Shown piece after piece: positions 31,691 to 43,300 of a stretch of 64,000 bases of DNA. Source of the stretch: Lumbricus rubellus (taxonomy: Eukaryota > Annelida > Clitellata > Crassiclitellata > Lumbricidae); the NCBI GenBank assembly GCA_945859605.1, contig OX243825.1, positions 22,457,244 to 22,521,243 of the forward strand, read 5' to 3'. The translations under genes and the position numbers were made by a program. The notes below the pieces were generated by a model, which saw only the letters and a program-made list of their open reading frames with translations, had not been told where the DNA came from and did no database searches. Each line of letters begins with the position of its first letter. The first letter of the stretch is position 1.

Positions 31691-31833
31691 CAGGATACTT
31701 ACGTTTATAGCCTATACATGTATATGTATATATATATTCATTATATACATGTATATATATGCACATATAGGTCTATATATATGCATTGGCATCGTATACA
31801 TGTAAAGACTTCTAACGGTTATGTTTGTAGATG

Positions 31834-31868
<35 letters not shown>

Positions 31869-32075
31869 ACGATGGAATTTTCATGCATGCATGATATATC
31901 ATTTTATATATAATAATTATGTCGACCGATATTATATGTATTTAGCTTAAGCGGTTGGTGCTAGGATTCATGGCACTTGGATTCCACACGCTTTGATATA
32001 TATAAATATATATATGCATTAACGAGTAATATATATATATATATATACCTACAGGTGTATATATACACATAACAT

Positions 32076-32114
<39 letters not shown>

Positions 32115-32125
32115 CATATATATAA
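31691..32125. repeat. cluster of AT/TATACATG and CA dinucleotide repeats
   Basis: ATATATAT runs at 31838-31866 and 32028-32046, GTATATATAT patches, and a CA run at 32080-32100. Confidence 0.85.
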
Positions 32126-33070
32126 TGCACATGCACAATGCCTGTTGTTGGTCATGACCTGGAGCAGATCATGAAGACGAGAAAGCTCGTACACGGCGGT
32201 GCATGGCATTCATTGTAGTGGTCCGCGTCCGATCTCCGCCTCTGTTTCTATAATAGTATAAGTATAAGTATATTGTATGGTATGGTGGTGCATGTATGTA
32301 TATAGAGGGGGAACGCGTTGGCAGCTGCACTACTCAGAAGTGCAGGAGGAGGAGGATGCAGCGGCTGAAGTACCAGCCGACTTTCTCTTTGATATCAACA
32401 CAGAAGAGATGGGATGATGACGACGACGACGAAGATGTGGCGTATGAAGAGCGAAGATGCAAAGATGCGGAATTAAGAAGATGATAATTGTGTTCTGCAT
32501 CGCCGCGTTATACACGCGCGCGCCGTATACACGAACGCCAAAGTGTCTGAGAACAGAGGCGTTATAGAGAATGCAATTAGAGCTGGAGATTAGATTAGAC
32601 ACTGACTACATAGGCGCCGAGTTAATGGACGATAAGATACGTGAACAACTAAGTCCGTAATTTACATTATAAACGTAGGACTGTATACATAACACACACA
32701 TCCAACGGTTGCGTCTTATCTGTAATATGCACCGCAGATCCCATCACCGACTTGCACCTAAAAAGCACCACAGAATACAAACGATTCCATAGAGTAAAAA
32801 TGACATACTACTCGCAAGTGGCTCTCACATTTAGGATTGGTACATTCATTAAAAATTTAACAGTGAAACGTTTTAGTGAAACATTTCTATCACGACGCAC
32901 GTGCATGTAATAATCAATTGCAATGGTTGCAGTTTTCTAAGCCACCTGTCCGTAACACACTATTGTGCCTTACAGCAGAATTTTCAATTAACTATCCATT
33001 TCGAAACGTAGAAAGTTTATGCTCTGCATGCAAATATGCAATATTTTAAAAACATGTTATATGTATATGT
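32126..33070. other. intergenic, no confirmed gene
   Basis: A GA-rich patch near 32340-32450 gives open frames with acidic or Arg-rich runs, but without splice or homology support. The remainder is unique and AT-rich. Confidence 0.4.
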
Positions 33071-33074
33071 ACAA

Positions 33075-33600
<526 letters not shown>

Positions 33601-34111
33601 TCGTTTTCGTAGTTATCATAATCGTCTTTGTCGTTTACTTTTTGCGTACATCAGGGGGACAGGTTATATCCGGGGCATGGCCCATGCATGGGTGCCCGCA
33701 AAAATTTTCAGAAGGGGACAAAACGCGATGGTCGTGCATGCATGGTTAAATTTTGTAGCAAGAAAATGCGATGTATGAAATTAAGAATAAGGGTATTTTT
33801 CATATAGAGATTTCTTAATTTAAATTTCTCAGTTTCACTTTTTACAATTTTCAATATGAATATAGTTTATTTAATGCAAAAAACATGCAAAAAAATCAAA
33901 AAGTAGGTTAGTGGTTTAAAACTAGGTTTCTGAAGGGGCGTAATAACTAATAAGTCCATTGAATGATTGATTGAATAAAAAATGAATAAGAAAAGGTGTC
34001 AGTTTCTATAGAGGCAAGTGCTCCCTAGAGCTCTATTGTTAATTGAACTTAATTCTAAGCTTTAATCGCAAATTTTTAAACTTCTAAGGCACCACTCGAA
34101 AGTCACGTGCA

Positions 34112-34760
34112 GGCATGGGCGCCCGCACATAGGGGAAAGGGGGCACTTGCCCCCTGGAAAAGTAAAATATTTTAAAAAACTACTACTTTTGGGTTTTTAA
34201 CAAATTTCTTTGCATAATGATACGAACGATATACCGGCCGTACACACAGTGAAAGTCAGAAATCTATGTTTAGCAATCTCTGTAGAAGTAAGCATGCTCT
34301 CAATTTTCTGCCTTGCATTTTTCAAGCTCTTGCTACTAAAACATTTACGGTAACTGCATGTGGTCATCGAAATTGTTTCCCCTGCACAAATTTATGAGGG
34401 CGCCCATGTTTGCAGGCACATGTCCGGCTCCGAATTGTCCGGACACCGATCAATAGACCTACTTACTATTTGCATGGTCCTGCGTGAGGGGTAAAACCAT
34501 ATGGTCATGGTTACAACTTTTAGCAAGAGTTTGAAAAATGCAATACCGAAAATTAAGCGCATGTTCATTTCGTGTAGAGGTTTCTTAACATAGATTTCGT
34601 AGTTTCACTTTGTGCATCATTAGTATAGGCCTACCATTAATTATCTAATGTAAAGAAATTTTTTAAAACCCAAAAGTAGTAGTTAGAAAAATAGGTTTCA
34701 ATTCTCCAGGGGTGGGGGAAAAGTGCCCCCTCCTGCCCTTATGTGCGGGCGTCCATGATA
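34112..34760. mobile_element. TIR element(s) with CATGGGCGCCCGCAC ends
   Basis: CATGGGCGCCCGCACATAGG followed by GGGCACTTGCCCCCTGG and CTACTACTTTTGGGTTTTTA at 34113-34205 is matched, inverted, at 34655-34757 (AAACCCAAAAGTAGTAG, AAGTGCCCCCTCCTGCCCTT, GTGCGGGCGTCCATG). A third terminal-like GAGGGCGCCCATG lies at 34397-34409, so two related elements may be joined. A further degenerate end is at about 33680-33715. No transposase. Confidence 0.7.
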
Positions 34761-34969
34761 CGGGGGATCTTGTCCTATGGAAACGCCCGGGAAGAAAAGT
34801 CCTGGGTAAATGAACAGAGGGAAATGGTTCGGATATCGTTCCACAAGGCTCCAACTTGTTCTGTTATTTTTATGAAATCTGGCCATCATGTGTAAATATG
34901 AATAAGACTGTAAAATTTCATTTCGAAATTCTTACTTCTGGCCATGGCAAGATATTGGAAAAACCTAGG

Positions 34970-35000
34970 TGGTTCTTTTTTTGGCGCACCCTGTATATGT
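34970..35000. mobile_element. isolated mariner terminal repeat
   Basis: TTTTTTTGGCGCACCCTGTA resembles the TIR of the element at 28577-29971 (one substitution in GGCSCACCCTG) and is followed by TATA. The rest of this copy is not recognisable. Confidence 0.5.
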
Positions 35001-35073
35001 CAATAATTGGCTACCATAAGAAGTCCTACCGTAGTACCGTTAATACGAAATACTGACAGTGAGGAATCAGAAT

Positions 35074-36040
35074 CAGTGGCGGATGCAGAAATTTTCGAAG
35101 GGGGCGCAAATTTTTGGTCTTGGGACAGAGAATTGTTTTTAGCCTTTTCACATTTGGCCGAAGGAAAAGGTACCTTTTCATCCGCCAAAAAAGTTGATGA
35201 CCTTTTTTAGTCATCGGACAAATAGCCTATACCATGACATTAGGCCTACTAATTATCTCTCTAAATATCAGAAAAACCTTCTTGAAACCGAGCGGGGGAA
35301 CCACGTCTCATGCAATTTTTTTAATGGATGCCATGGCCGGATTGGCAGTGACGTAACTAGCGTTGGGCTTGGGGGGCTCAAGCCCCCCCAAACGAAGCTG
35401 AAGCCCCCCCAAATGAAATCAAGCCGTTGTATGCTTACGGCTAATTTAAATAGACTACCGCATGGACGGCGTACATGCAGTTACGGACGACCGGCCATGA
35501 CTGCCTAAAAATGGCTCCATTTGAGGTCGACACAGCCAAAAATGCGCTGGTCGCTGGGGCTCCGCCTCAGACCCCTCTGGGGAGCTTACGGTAAAGACAA
35601 AACCTTTCTCTTTTACAGTAGCAGTTTAATTTTTAGTGTTATCCTGTTAGCTTGAGCCTTGCGACACTAAAAAACGACTTATTCTTAAAGTTTTCGCGAC
35701 TTTACCGTTCACAAATAGCTGGCAAACAAGAGCCTAAAAAAGGCTCCATTTGAGGTCGACACAGCCAAAAATGCGCTGGTCGCTGGGGCTCCGCCCCAGA
35801 CCCCGCTGGGGGAGCTTACGACGCTCCCCCATACCCCCTAGTCGGGACGGGCTTCGTACCTTCGGCACTCGCAACTTCGCGCCTTCGGCGCCGCTACTCA
35901 CGACCAATTACAATACAGCGTCCTGGCACTTCTTTTTTACACTTTAGGCCTAAGCACTGGTCATACTTAAGGCTTAAGCCCCCCCAAACGAAAAATCCTA
36001 GTTACGTCCCTGCGGATTGGCCCCACTGGATCCGCCCCTG
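35074..36040. mobile_element. outer hAT-type element, host of a nested hAT
   Basis: Ends CAGTGGCGGATGCAG and CTGGATCCGCCCCTG are near inverse matches of the form found at many hAT elements. No clear 8-bp duplication remains. The element at 35346-36012 is inserted near its right end. Confidence 0.6.
35346..36012. mobile_element. inner hAT-type MITE with internal duplication
   Basis: Ends CAGTGACGTAACTAG and CTAGTTACGTCCCTG are flanked by a perfect 8-bp duplication CGGATTGG (35338-35345, 36013-36020). Inside, a block of about 87 bp (GGCTCCATTTGAGGTCGACA to GGGGAGCTTACG) occurs twice, at 35511-35590 and 35742-35820. AAGCCCCCC runs lie near both ends. No transposase. Confidence 0.92.
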
Positions 36041-36955
36041 AACCCTGAATAATTCCATTTCCCTCGAAACACGCTGTTCCTATTAGCTGCAGACAAAACG
36101 AATACGCTGCAATCTCCTGCATGTTGTAAAAGGCGACTAATTGGTGACCCTGCGGTTTCGGGGGGTTAGAATAGGACTGCTGCAATCTCCTGCATGTCAT
36201 AAAAGGCGACTAACTGAGAAGTGAGAACCCAAGGACTCCTTGCTGAGATGATGTGTGAAGCTCGAACCCTGCTGAAATTATACAGCTGGCGCCACCACTG
36301 CGAATGAAATGAAAACCAGAAGAGTTTTAAGTCATGTGACCATAGATCGCACAAATCCTAGACTAGAGTAGGCCTATAAGAGACTTAGGCTAATTAGGCT
36401 ATAGACTTAGACTAGAATTCCGTCACTGGTTGTCCTCTGCCAGTGCCAGTCCCAAGCCTGGATAAAGGAGGAGGGCGACACTAATCATCTTTGAGATGGC
36501 AGTGTCGTTAAACATGTAACAAGACTTGGACTAGCCTAATATTAGTCTACCGTATACATCTCAATATACGTCGATGACCGTATAGGCCGATCTCTGACGT
36601 GACTGGGAAGTTGGCTGGTTGTCGTTCAACTTGGCGATGAACGGCAGTTAGCCTACTGTGGACTGTGGATGGAAGGAGAAAGCAAAAGGTGTGAGGGTGG
36701 AGAAGCGGAGATGGTCCTACTTGCTCTTGAATCGAGTTTATGTCTAAATCTGTGTAAAGATTAGATTGCATTACCATCACCATTTACAAATATCTTTAAC
36801 GTAGCCTATTATGCCATTACTCTATAAAAATTATGCCGGTCTTAGATTTTGGCTACTCTGACAGGCGACATTATGCGTGTAAAGCATCCTAGAAGTGGCT
36901 TGCTACTGATGATGCTATAGAAATTGAATTACATTACCTTACATTACATTAGATC
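36041..36955. other. intergenic with short dispersed repeats
   Basis: GCAATCTCCTGCATGT plus TAAAAGGCGACTAA occurs twice in tandem (about 36109-36142 and 36181-36213). GCCAGTGCCAGTCCCAAGCC plus TGGATAAAGGAGGA at about 36448-36480 matches 47550-47583, which suggests another retroposon family. No gene. Confidence 0.45.
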
Positions 36956-36959
36956 ACGC

Positions 36960-37140
36960 ACGACTTTAGGTTTACTTACTCATTTTCAGCTGATGAAGTT
37001 GGAACTGTTGTCGGAAGCAGAACCTGTGAACCGGCGTGTCGCCATTTTGTCGTCGAGATGCGATGCGAGTATAATAATTGTGTAAATAGCAAGTGGATTA
37101 TTTTAATGGACAGACATGCATTTTAGTAATCAAGCAGCGA
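36960..37140 (+). promoter_or_regulatory. possible epsin promoter / 5' UTR region
   Basis: CpG-rich unique sequence with CGCCATTTTGTCGTCGAG (inverse AAAATGGCG, a YY1-type core) at about 37040. It lies about 2.5 kb before the ENTH exon, whose acceptor at 39411 shows that an upstream non-coding exon exists. A YY1-like core also lies just upstream of CLEC16A. The exact start site cannot be seen. Confidence 0.3.
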
Positions 37141-37476
37141 TGGGGATTTAAACAGACCTCCTGTTTTCCTTCACGCCTTTGCTTTGGGTTTGTGCAGTCG
37201 AATCTTTGATTTTCGTCACATTCCATATGCGACAGATTTAATTAGCGTTTCTGCGATCCGATGGGGAACCATTTGAAGTACTCAAAGTAGACGTGAACAG
37301 TGTCTGGCGTTTATATCTTAGCAAACAGACAGAAGGTTAAGTAGGTCTGTGTTTCATTTTTAGACACACATGCTACACAAGATTCGAGTTTACACTTTCA
37401 TTTTCAACCGGCATACCGGCCAGGGTTGAAGTACACAGGGCAGGGTATTGGATCTTAATTGGATGTACCTTTGAAC

Positions 37477-38277
37477 GGTATCCGGTCAAAACCGCGCACA
37501 CAAAACCGCGCACACAAAACCGCGCACACAAAACCGCGATTCACAAAACCGCGCACCCTCAGAACCGCGCACGATCATTACCGCGCACTATCATAACCGC
37601 ATTCAAGTATTTCAACATGCATCCAGCTTCTATTTCATATACATGTATAAAAATACCTTCATCCAGCATCCATTTTTCATGCGTTATTTTCGTCAATCCA
37701 GATTCTATATCAGATAGCCTATACAAATATAAAAATACCTTCATCCAGTTTCCATTTCTTAAGCGTTTTTTCATCAATCCAGCTTCTATTTCATATCTAA
37801 AATAGCTTCATCCAGCTTCCGTTTCTAATGCGTTATTTTCCTCAATCCAGCTTCTATTTCATATCTAAAAATACCGCATCCAGCTTCCATTTCTCATGCG
37901 TTATTTTCGTTAAACAAGCTTCTATTTTATCTGTAAAAGAACCTACATCCAGCCTCAATTTCGCTTGCGTTTTTCACCAAGCCAGCCTCCATTTCACCTC
38001 TAAATAATTTAATCCAGCTTCCATTTCTCAAGCGCTGGACAAGTTGTCTGGAGACCAATTTTCGTTAGACCAGTTGTCTGTAGACAAGTTGTCGTTTGAC
38101 GAGTTGTCTGTAGACCAGCTGAATTTCGAATTTGAACAGATGCGCAAACAAGGGTGGTTGTGATCGTGCGCGGTAATGATCGTGCGCGGTTTTGAGAGTG
38201 CGCGGTTTTGTGAATCGCGGTTTTGTGTGCATGGTTTTGTGTGCGCGGTTTTGTGTGCGCGGTTTTGATAGTAAACC
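37477..38277. mobile_element. complete foldback transposon with iterated arms
   Basis: A 9-bp duplication CCTTTGAAC flanks the element (37468-37476, 38278-38286). Ends are GGTATCCGGTCAAAACCGCG and the inverse of GGTTTACTATCAAAACCGCG. Each arm is about 115 bp of 14-base AAAACCGCGCACAC units followed by 16-base units (CCGCGCACGATCATTA type), and the arms are near-perfect inverses. The core has about six diverged copies of a 60-70 base unit containing TCATCAATCCAGCTTCTATT (37610-38035), then five 15-base units GACCAGTTGTCTGTA (38036-38115). No coding frame. Layout resembles sea urchin TU-type foldback elements. Confidence 0.9.
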
Positions 38278-38719
38278 CCTTTGAACTACTTCGCCTTCTT
38301 CGTTTGCCTTTGTAGAGTATTTGCGAAAGTGCATTACTTATATAATATTTGGTGTAGTTGTGAATCGTTGAAATTGGATGTATGGGTTCGAATTTGAAAC
38401 TGCATATTTCGTTGTGTTATGCATACAAAATTAGATCGTATCATGTATGCAACTGCAAATTTTGTTTACTTTTGCGTGCCCCTCGCATTCTCTTAGGCTA
38501 GCATTAGATTTATGCTGGGTTATAATTATGCAAAATGGATGACTCATTTGTAAACTGAGTTGAGTAAACTTGTTGAGTTGAATGCTGCTTCTTTAACTTT
38601 GAGGTTGTTTTTGTTTTTAAGTATTCTGACTATTCAAATGAAATTTGAATGGACCATATATTTATAATCGTATATTCATGACACAAGCCTAATTGGGAGT
38701 TTTGCACAAAGTTTTCAAG

Positions 38720-39310
38720 GATATCTCTTGCAAATGTATTGGTCTCTTGTTGCCTTGATCACTGTAACTTTCTTCTTATTGGTATCACCAAGTCTAACAA
38801 GCTGAAGGTCTGAAGTGTTCAGAAGTGTGGCTAGAGCCATAAAACCATTTTCTATTAAGTCTATATATGAACTTATGATTGAATTCTTTGCATTGACCTC
38901 CTGTTCAGCAAAGGCTTAAAATGACCGCTTATTCCACAGAATTGTTGTTATTCACCAGTTATCTATCTCTGGTCACGTGATTAGAACTCTTCATGATGCA
39001 CAAGCTCTTGTAGTAGCTGGAACTAGACTTTGGAACTCCTTCCGACTTTCCCTGCATATGAATTTTTTGTAGAAGGATGAAGAGCTGTTTTTGTTCATCT
39101 GTGCAGATGTAGCTTATTCTCTCCTGCTTGTGAACCTCCCCAAGGCAACACCACATCTTCTTGGTTGCGATCCCTGGAAAGGACACCCTGTGACACTTAT
39201 TGCCAAGAGGCCATTCTATCCTTTAGACTTTTTTTGGCAAAGGTTTGGGTGGGAGCTCTCCTGAGTAGATTGTGTTAAACGGGTGCTATATAAACAAACT
39301 TAATAAATTA
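38720..39310 (+). mobile_element. LINE 3' fragment upstream of epsin
   Basis: A frame reads VAGTRLWNSFRLSLHMNF near 38998-39060, like the RxWNSLPxSLR end of LINE ORF2. It is followed by GGGAGCTCTCCTGAGTAG and AACGGGTGCTATATAAAC, the retroposon tail shared by other copies, ending in AATAAATTAATGAATTG. Several stops; inactive. Confidence 0.55.
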
Positions 39311-39549
39311 ATGAATTGAAACCTTTCAAATGGTTTTGTCCTTTTTGCATGCTTATTCTGTTATCTAAATCTATTCCTTTAATTAAATGCCGCTGTCTGT
39401 TTCTTTTGCAGCAATGGATTTGGTCGTCTGAAAAAATTTCCATTGAACTTGCAGATCAGCCGACGTGAGAGTGGTCGTCGTGTTTCGTCAGCTTTTCTAT
39501 TTTCACATTGAAGTCGGTCTCGCCTTCGTTGTGCCGCCACACCATTCCA

Positions 39550-40029
39550 ATGACAATGCCAATCAGACGGACAATAAAGAACGTGGTGAAGAACTACTCA
39601 GACGCGCAGATCAAAGTGCGCGAGGCGACGTCGAACGACCCGTGGGGTCCGTCGAGCACGCTCATGTCTGAGATCGCCGACCTCACCTACAACGTTCTTG
39701 CGTTCACCGAGATCATGCAGATGGTCTGGAAGAGGTTGAACGACCACGGCAAGAACTGGCGGCACGTCTACAAGTCGCTCGTTCTGCTCGACTACATCAT
39801 TAAGACGGGCAGCGAAAAGGTGGCGCAGCAGTGCAAGGAAAACATCTTTGCGGTTCAGACGTTGAAAGACTTCCAGTACATCGAGGACGCTAAAGACCAC
39901 GGAATCAACGTCCGGGAGAAAGCGAAGCAGCTCGTCGCTCTACTTAAAGACGACGATCGGCTGAAGAACGAACGAGCGAAGGCGCTTAAAGCAAAGGAGA
40001 GATTCGCCCTCACGAATACCGGTGTCGGG
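39550..40029 (+). CDS. EPN: epsin exon 1: ENTH domain
   Basis: An acceptor TTCTTTTGCAG ends at 39411, so the exon carries a 5' UTR from 39412. The start MTMPIRRTIKNVVKNYS aligns with MSTSSLRRQMKNIVHNYS of vertebrate epsins. Conserved blocks IKVREATSNDPWGPSS, WKRLNDHGKNWRHVYK, CKENIFAVQTLKDFQ and NVREKAKQLVALL are all intact. The N-terminal basic helix 0 (RR, K, K, N) that inserts into PI(4,5)P2 membranes is present. Codon use is G/C-rich with many CpGs, unlike the following introns. The next frame-compatible donor after TNTGVG is GTTCGT. Confidence 0.95.
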
Positions 40030-40343
40030 GTTCGTAAAACACAGATTTTAGTCGTCTCTGTCATTTTCATATTATTGTTATAATTTTCTCATAACCAAAC
40101 TCTCATTAGAGATATATGTGTGCTAGTAGTAGTGGCTGAATTTAAGTTTTCTTGAAGTAAGTATTGCTCAATATCTTAAGCGTGGCAATTGGTTATTCTT
40201 TTGTGGTCTTGCTTGTTGATGAAATTCCTGTTCTTAATTACCTGGGGTATGTCTACCCTAGGTAGTGAAGGCTAGCACAGAGAGTGTCCTCAGTCCTGAT
40301 TAGTTTTATTTTTATGTAACACTGATTAACTTTCTTTGTTCAT

Positions 40344-40379
<36 letters not shown>

Positions 40380-43300
40380 GAGTTCAAGTGGAAGTCATGA
40401 CTATAGATCCAAGTCCGTAGAAAATCGGGCTTGAGTTGAACTCAAGTCCTTGGCCAGACTTAAGTACTACGTCACTGCCTATAGTACATCATTAGGGCAT
40501 ATAATTCTATTTTCCGATGGTCAAGCACATGGATAATTTCCAAATTTAATTCAGCTTGAAATTGAGACCTCTCTATGATGTAAACTCTTAAACATAATAT
40601 TGTGATTTAGGTTTCAGAACTAGAACTGCAATGAGTTTCCAGTGCACCAGATGAAAAGTGATCAATCATTGTAGTTATTATGTAGTACTTAATCCCAACT
40701 TGTCAATAAAGTGAGCACTGTGATATGTAATGAACCCTTGTTATGCTATTATTGTTTTTCTTCCATAATCCATATAGATCTGTATTAATTGTCTATATTT
40801 ATTGAAACCAGCTTCCTGTTATGCTAAGCCATGCCTCTGACTCAAATATTACCATCTGACACATGATTTTAATTCCATCTGATATTATTCATTGAATTCA
40901 TGCATCTCATGATTCCATTTCAGTTAGAACTGTTTACTTCACATTCCATTTCGTACAATTCATTCTTCCTTAGCTGCGTGTGCTTAATGTACAACGAGCA
41001 AGAGCTATAATTGCAGTGAATTTGCTATTAATGCAAATAGTAATATCACTTCAAAGTTATGATCGATCATTGTCTTGTGGTCTTGAGTGCTCTGATGAAA
41101 GGGATATTGAGGTATGGGGTGTAGATTGTTATTTGATAGACATTTATGTATGTATGTATGTATACTGTATAGTTCAGTTTTTAGGCAGAGCTCTCTGGTT
41201 TGTTGAGCATATTGACTGGTGGTAATTTTTTTATTCAGGCAATCAGGTTTTTTCTGATTCAATTATGAGTTATATTTTCATCTCTGCATACTCTGTTTTA
41301 CGTGCAACAAGGAAGTTGATTTGCTTTCGTTACACGGTCTGTGCTTGGCACTGCTTGCGTCTGTAGGGTTGTGCGTTATATTGCGTTCATCGTAAAAATT
41401 GCAATTCATCTCTCACGGTATACTTTATGCACAATCAACCACACAGCTGTGCACGTAGGCTACATGATTTTTTTTAGTGACGTATGACCTGAATGTTGCA
41501 AATTTTTCTGTGTATTTTTATCATTTTTATGACTAAATTGTCTGTCGCCACTGCTGCCCATTTAAATGTCACTATCTAGTGTCCTGCATTTTTTACCGTG
41601 CTAGCCAAAGATTGAAATACCTGAAATATGGCCGTGATTTGTATGTAAACCAGGCATGGCTGCTACTTTCTGAGTCTCCTTATTCTAGAGACACTTTATG
41701 CAGTTGTCATCATAATTATAAACTCCAGATTTCTAGAGCGCTACTCTAAAACTAAGCCTACGGGCACCAGCTTATTCGTGAGGGTTGAGGTTGTGTAGAG
41801 ATCGATATCCGAGTCTGGTTGCCAGAGGGAGTAGAGAGAGGGGGAAAAGCAGTTTTGAAGGTGGACTTTGTAGAGAACAAGAAAGCCAGGAAGGCATAGG
41901 ATCGGATGGATAAGGGCAGGAACTTGAAGTTGGTGAGACTTCTATTTGAACTGAGAACAGTTTGGACTCGTTGATGAGAAGTCATCATTGCAACATGTAA
42001 ACCATACCATCCAATTAAATGGAGTAATGCTGAAAGAGCCAATACTTAGTACCACTACTCTGCAGTTATTGCACAGTTCATTGATTTGCCAATATGGCAT
42101 TTTAAGTTTATGGCCTGGGGGACTTACACCACATCATGCTCAGCACAGTGATAATATGTAAGCTGGAAGTGCATAAACAAGTGAACAGCACTGAACACTA
42201 TGTATATTTATATATACATGTATATAATTATTAGTTGAAATATAGCAGCTATATATATATATATTTAATATTTATATATATATATGAATTGTAATTTTGT
42301 ATGTATGTGTTCTCGTGTTTTGCATCAATACATGTATGATGATGATTTTTGTGCAGGGTGGATTGCGATTTGGATCAGGCAGCCCAACTCTACATGCATC
42401 TTCTCTAGGATTTTCAGAATCAATTGTTGGTGGTGGAGGTGGCTACTCAGAGTGTAAGTCTATGTTTATGTACGTTTTTTTAATGAATCTTTTTATAGAT
42501 CTGTTGACTTGCACATTTTGAAGCCTGCAAGTTTCATGTAAATGATGGAAAGTAGTTAAAATGATACTAGTACTAACACATAAAACTATGTGTAAAGCTT
42601 TAAAACTGCTTACGTTACCAAATGCTGCCATCAAGTTAAGTTGCGGTGACATTGGACTGAGGGATGCAGAATGATAATGAGGGTTGTAGTTCTTTCATAT
42701 TTAGTTAACAGTATTAAGGAAATCATTGGAAAACTAACAAAATGGTTAACTTGGTACTAGCTATGATAACTTAAATTTGTGTCGCACCATAAATAAACTA
42801 ATTTTATTCTGCGGATAATTAGACATAACTTAGGCGCTCAAAGACAATAACTCCATCACTTCCTGTCCTTCAATAGGTACTAAATTTTTTATTGTATATC
42901 CTTTGATGGTGATAGCTTAGGGCCAGCGAAGTTGATGCATGTGATTGTTATGGTCTGGTTTTAAGTTGAAACTTGTTACTGATTGACAGGCAGCCTTTCG
43001 GTTCTTGTCAATTAATTAACAATTAATTAACTTGCTTTCAGAGCAATTAGTCATTGATTTAACATATTAACGTGATTCTTCTTGAACCAGTTGGCTCACC
43101 AAGTTCGTCTTCTCTAGAGACGACTCAAATAGCGGCAGAAGGTAGGTTGCGCAGTGATAGCATATATATTATAGTCCTGAAGGGAGAGAATCATTAGAGT
43201 CAGTGTTTTTAGGAACGTCTTTCGATTTCTTTTTAGTTGGCTTGACTGTGTTTTCAACTGTAGTTGTGTCTATCAGTAGTTTGTTTAGATTGCATGACTG

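Noticed and set aside
32290..32490. Acidic frame with EVQEEEDAAAEVPADFLFDI after a possible acceptor
   Set aside because: GA-rich low complexity with three competing open frames and no splice partner or recognised homologue.
41758..42042. 94-codon minus-strand Ser/Pro-rich frame in epsin intron 1
   Set aside because: Adjacent to the dispersed tail repeat and without conserved features; likely part of that repeat.
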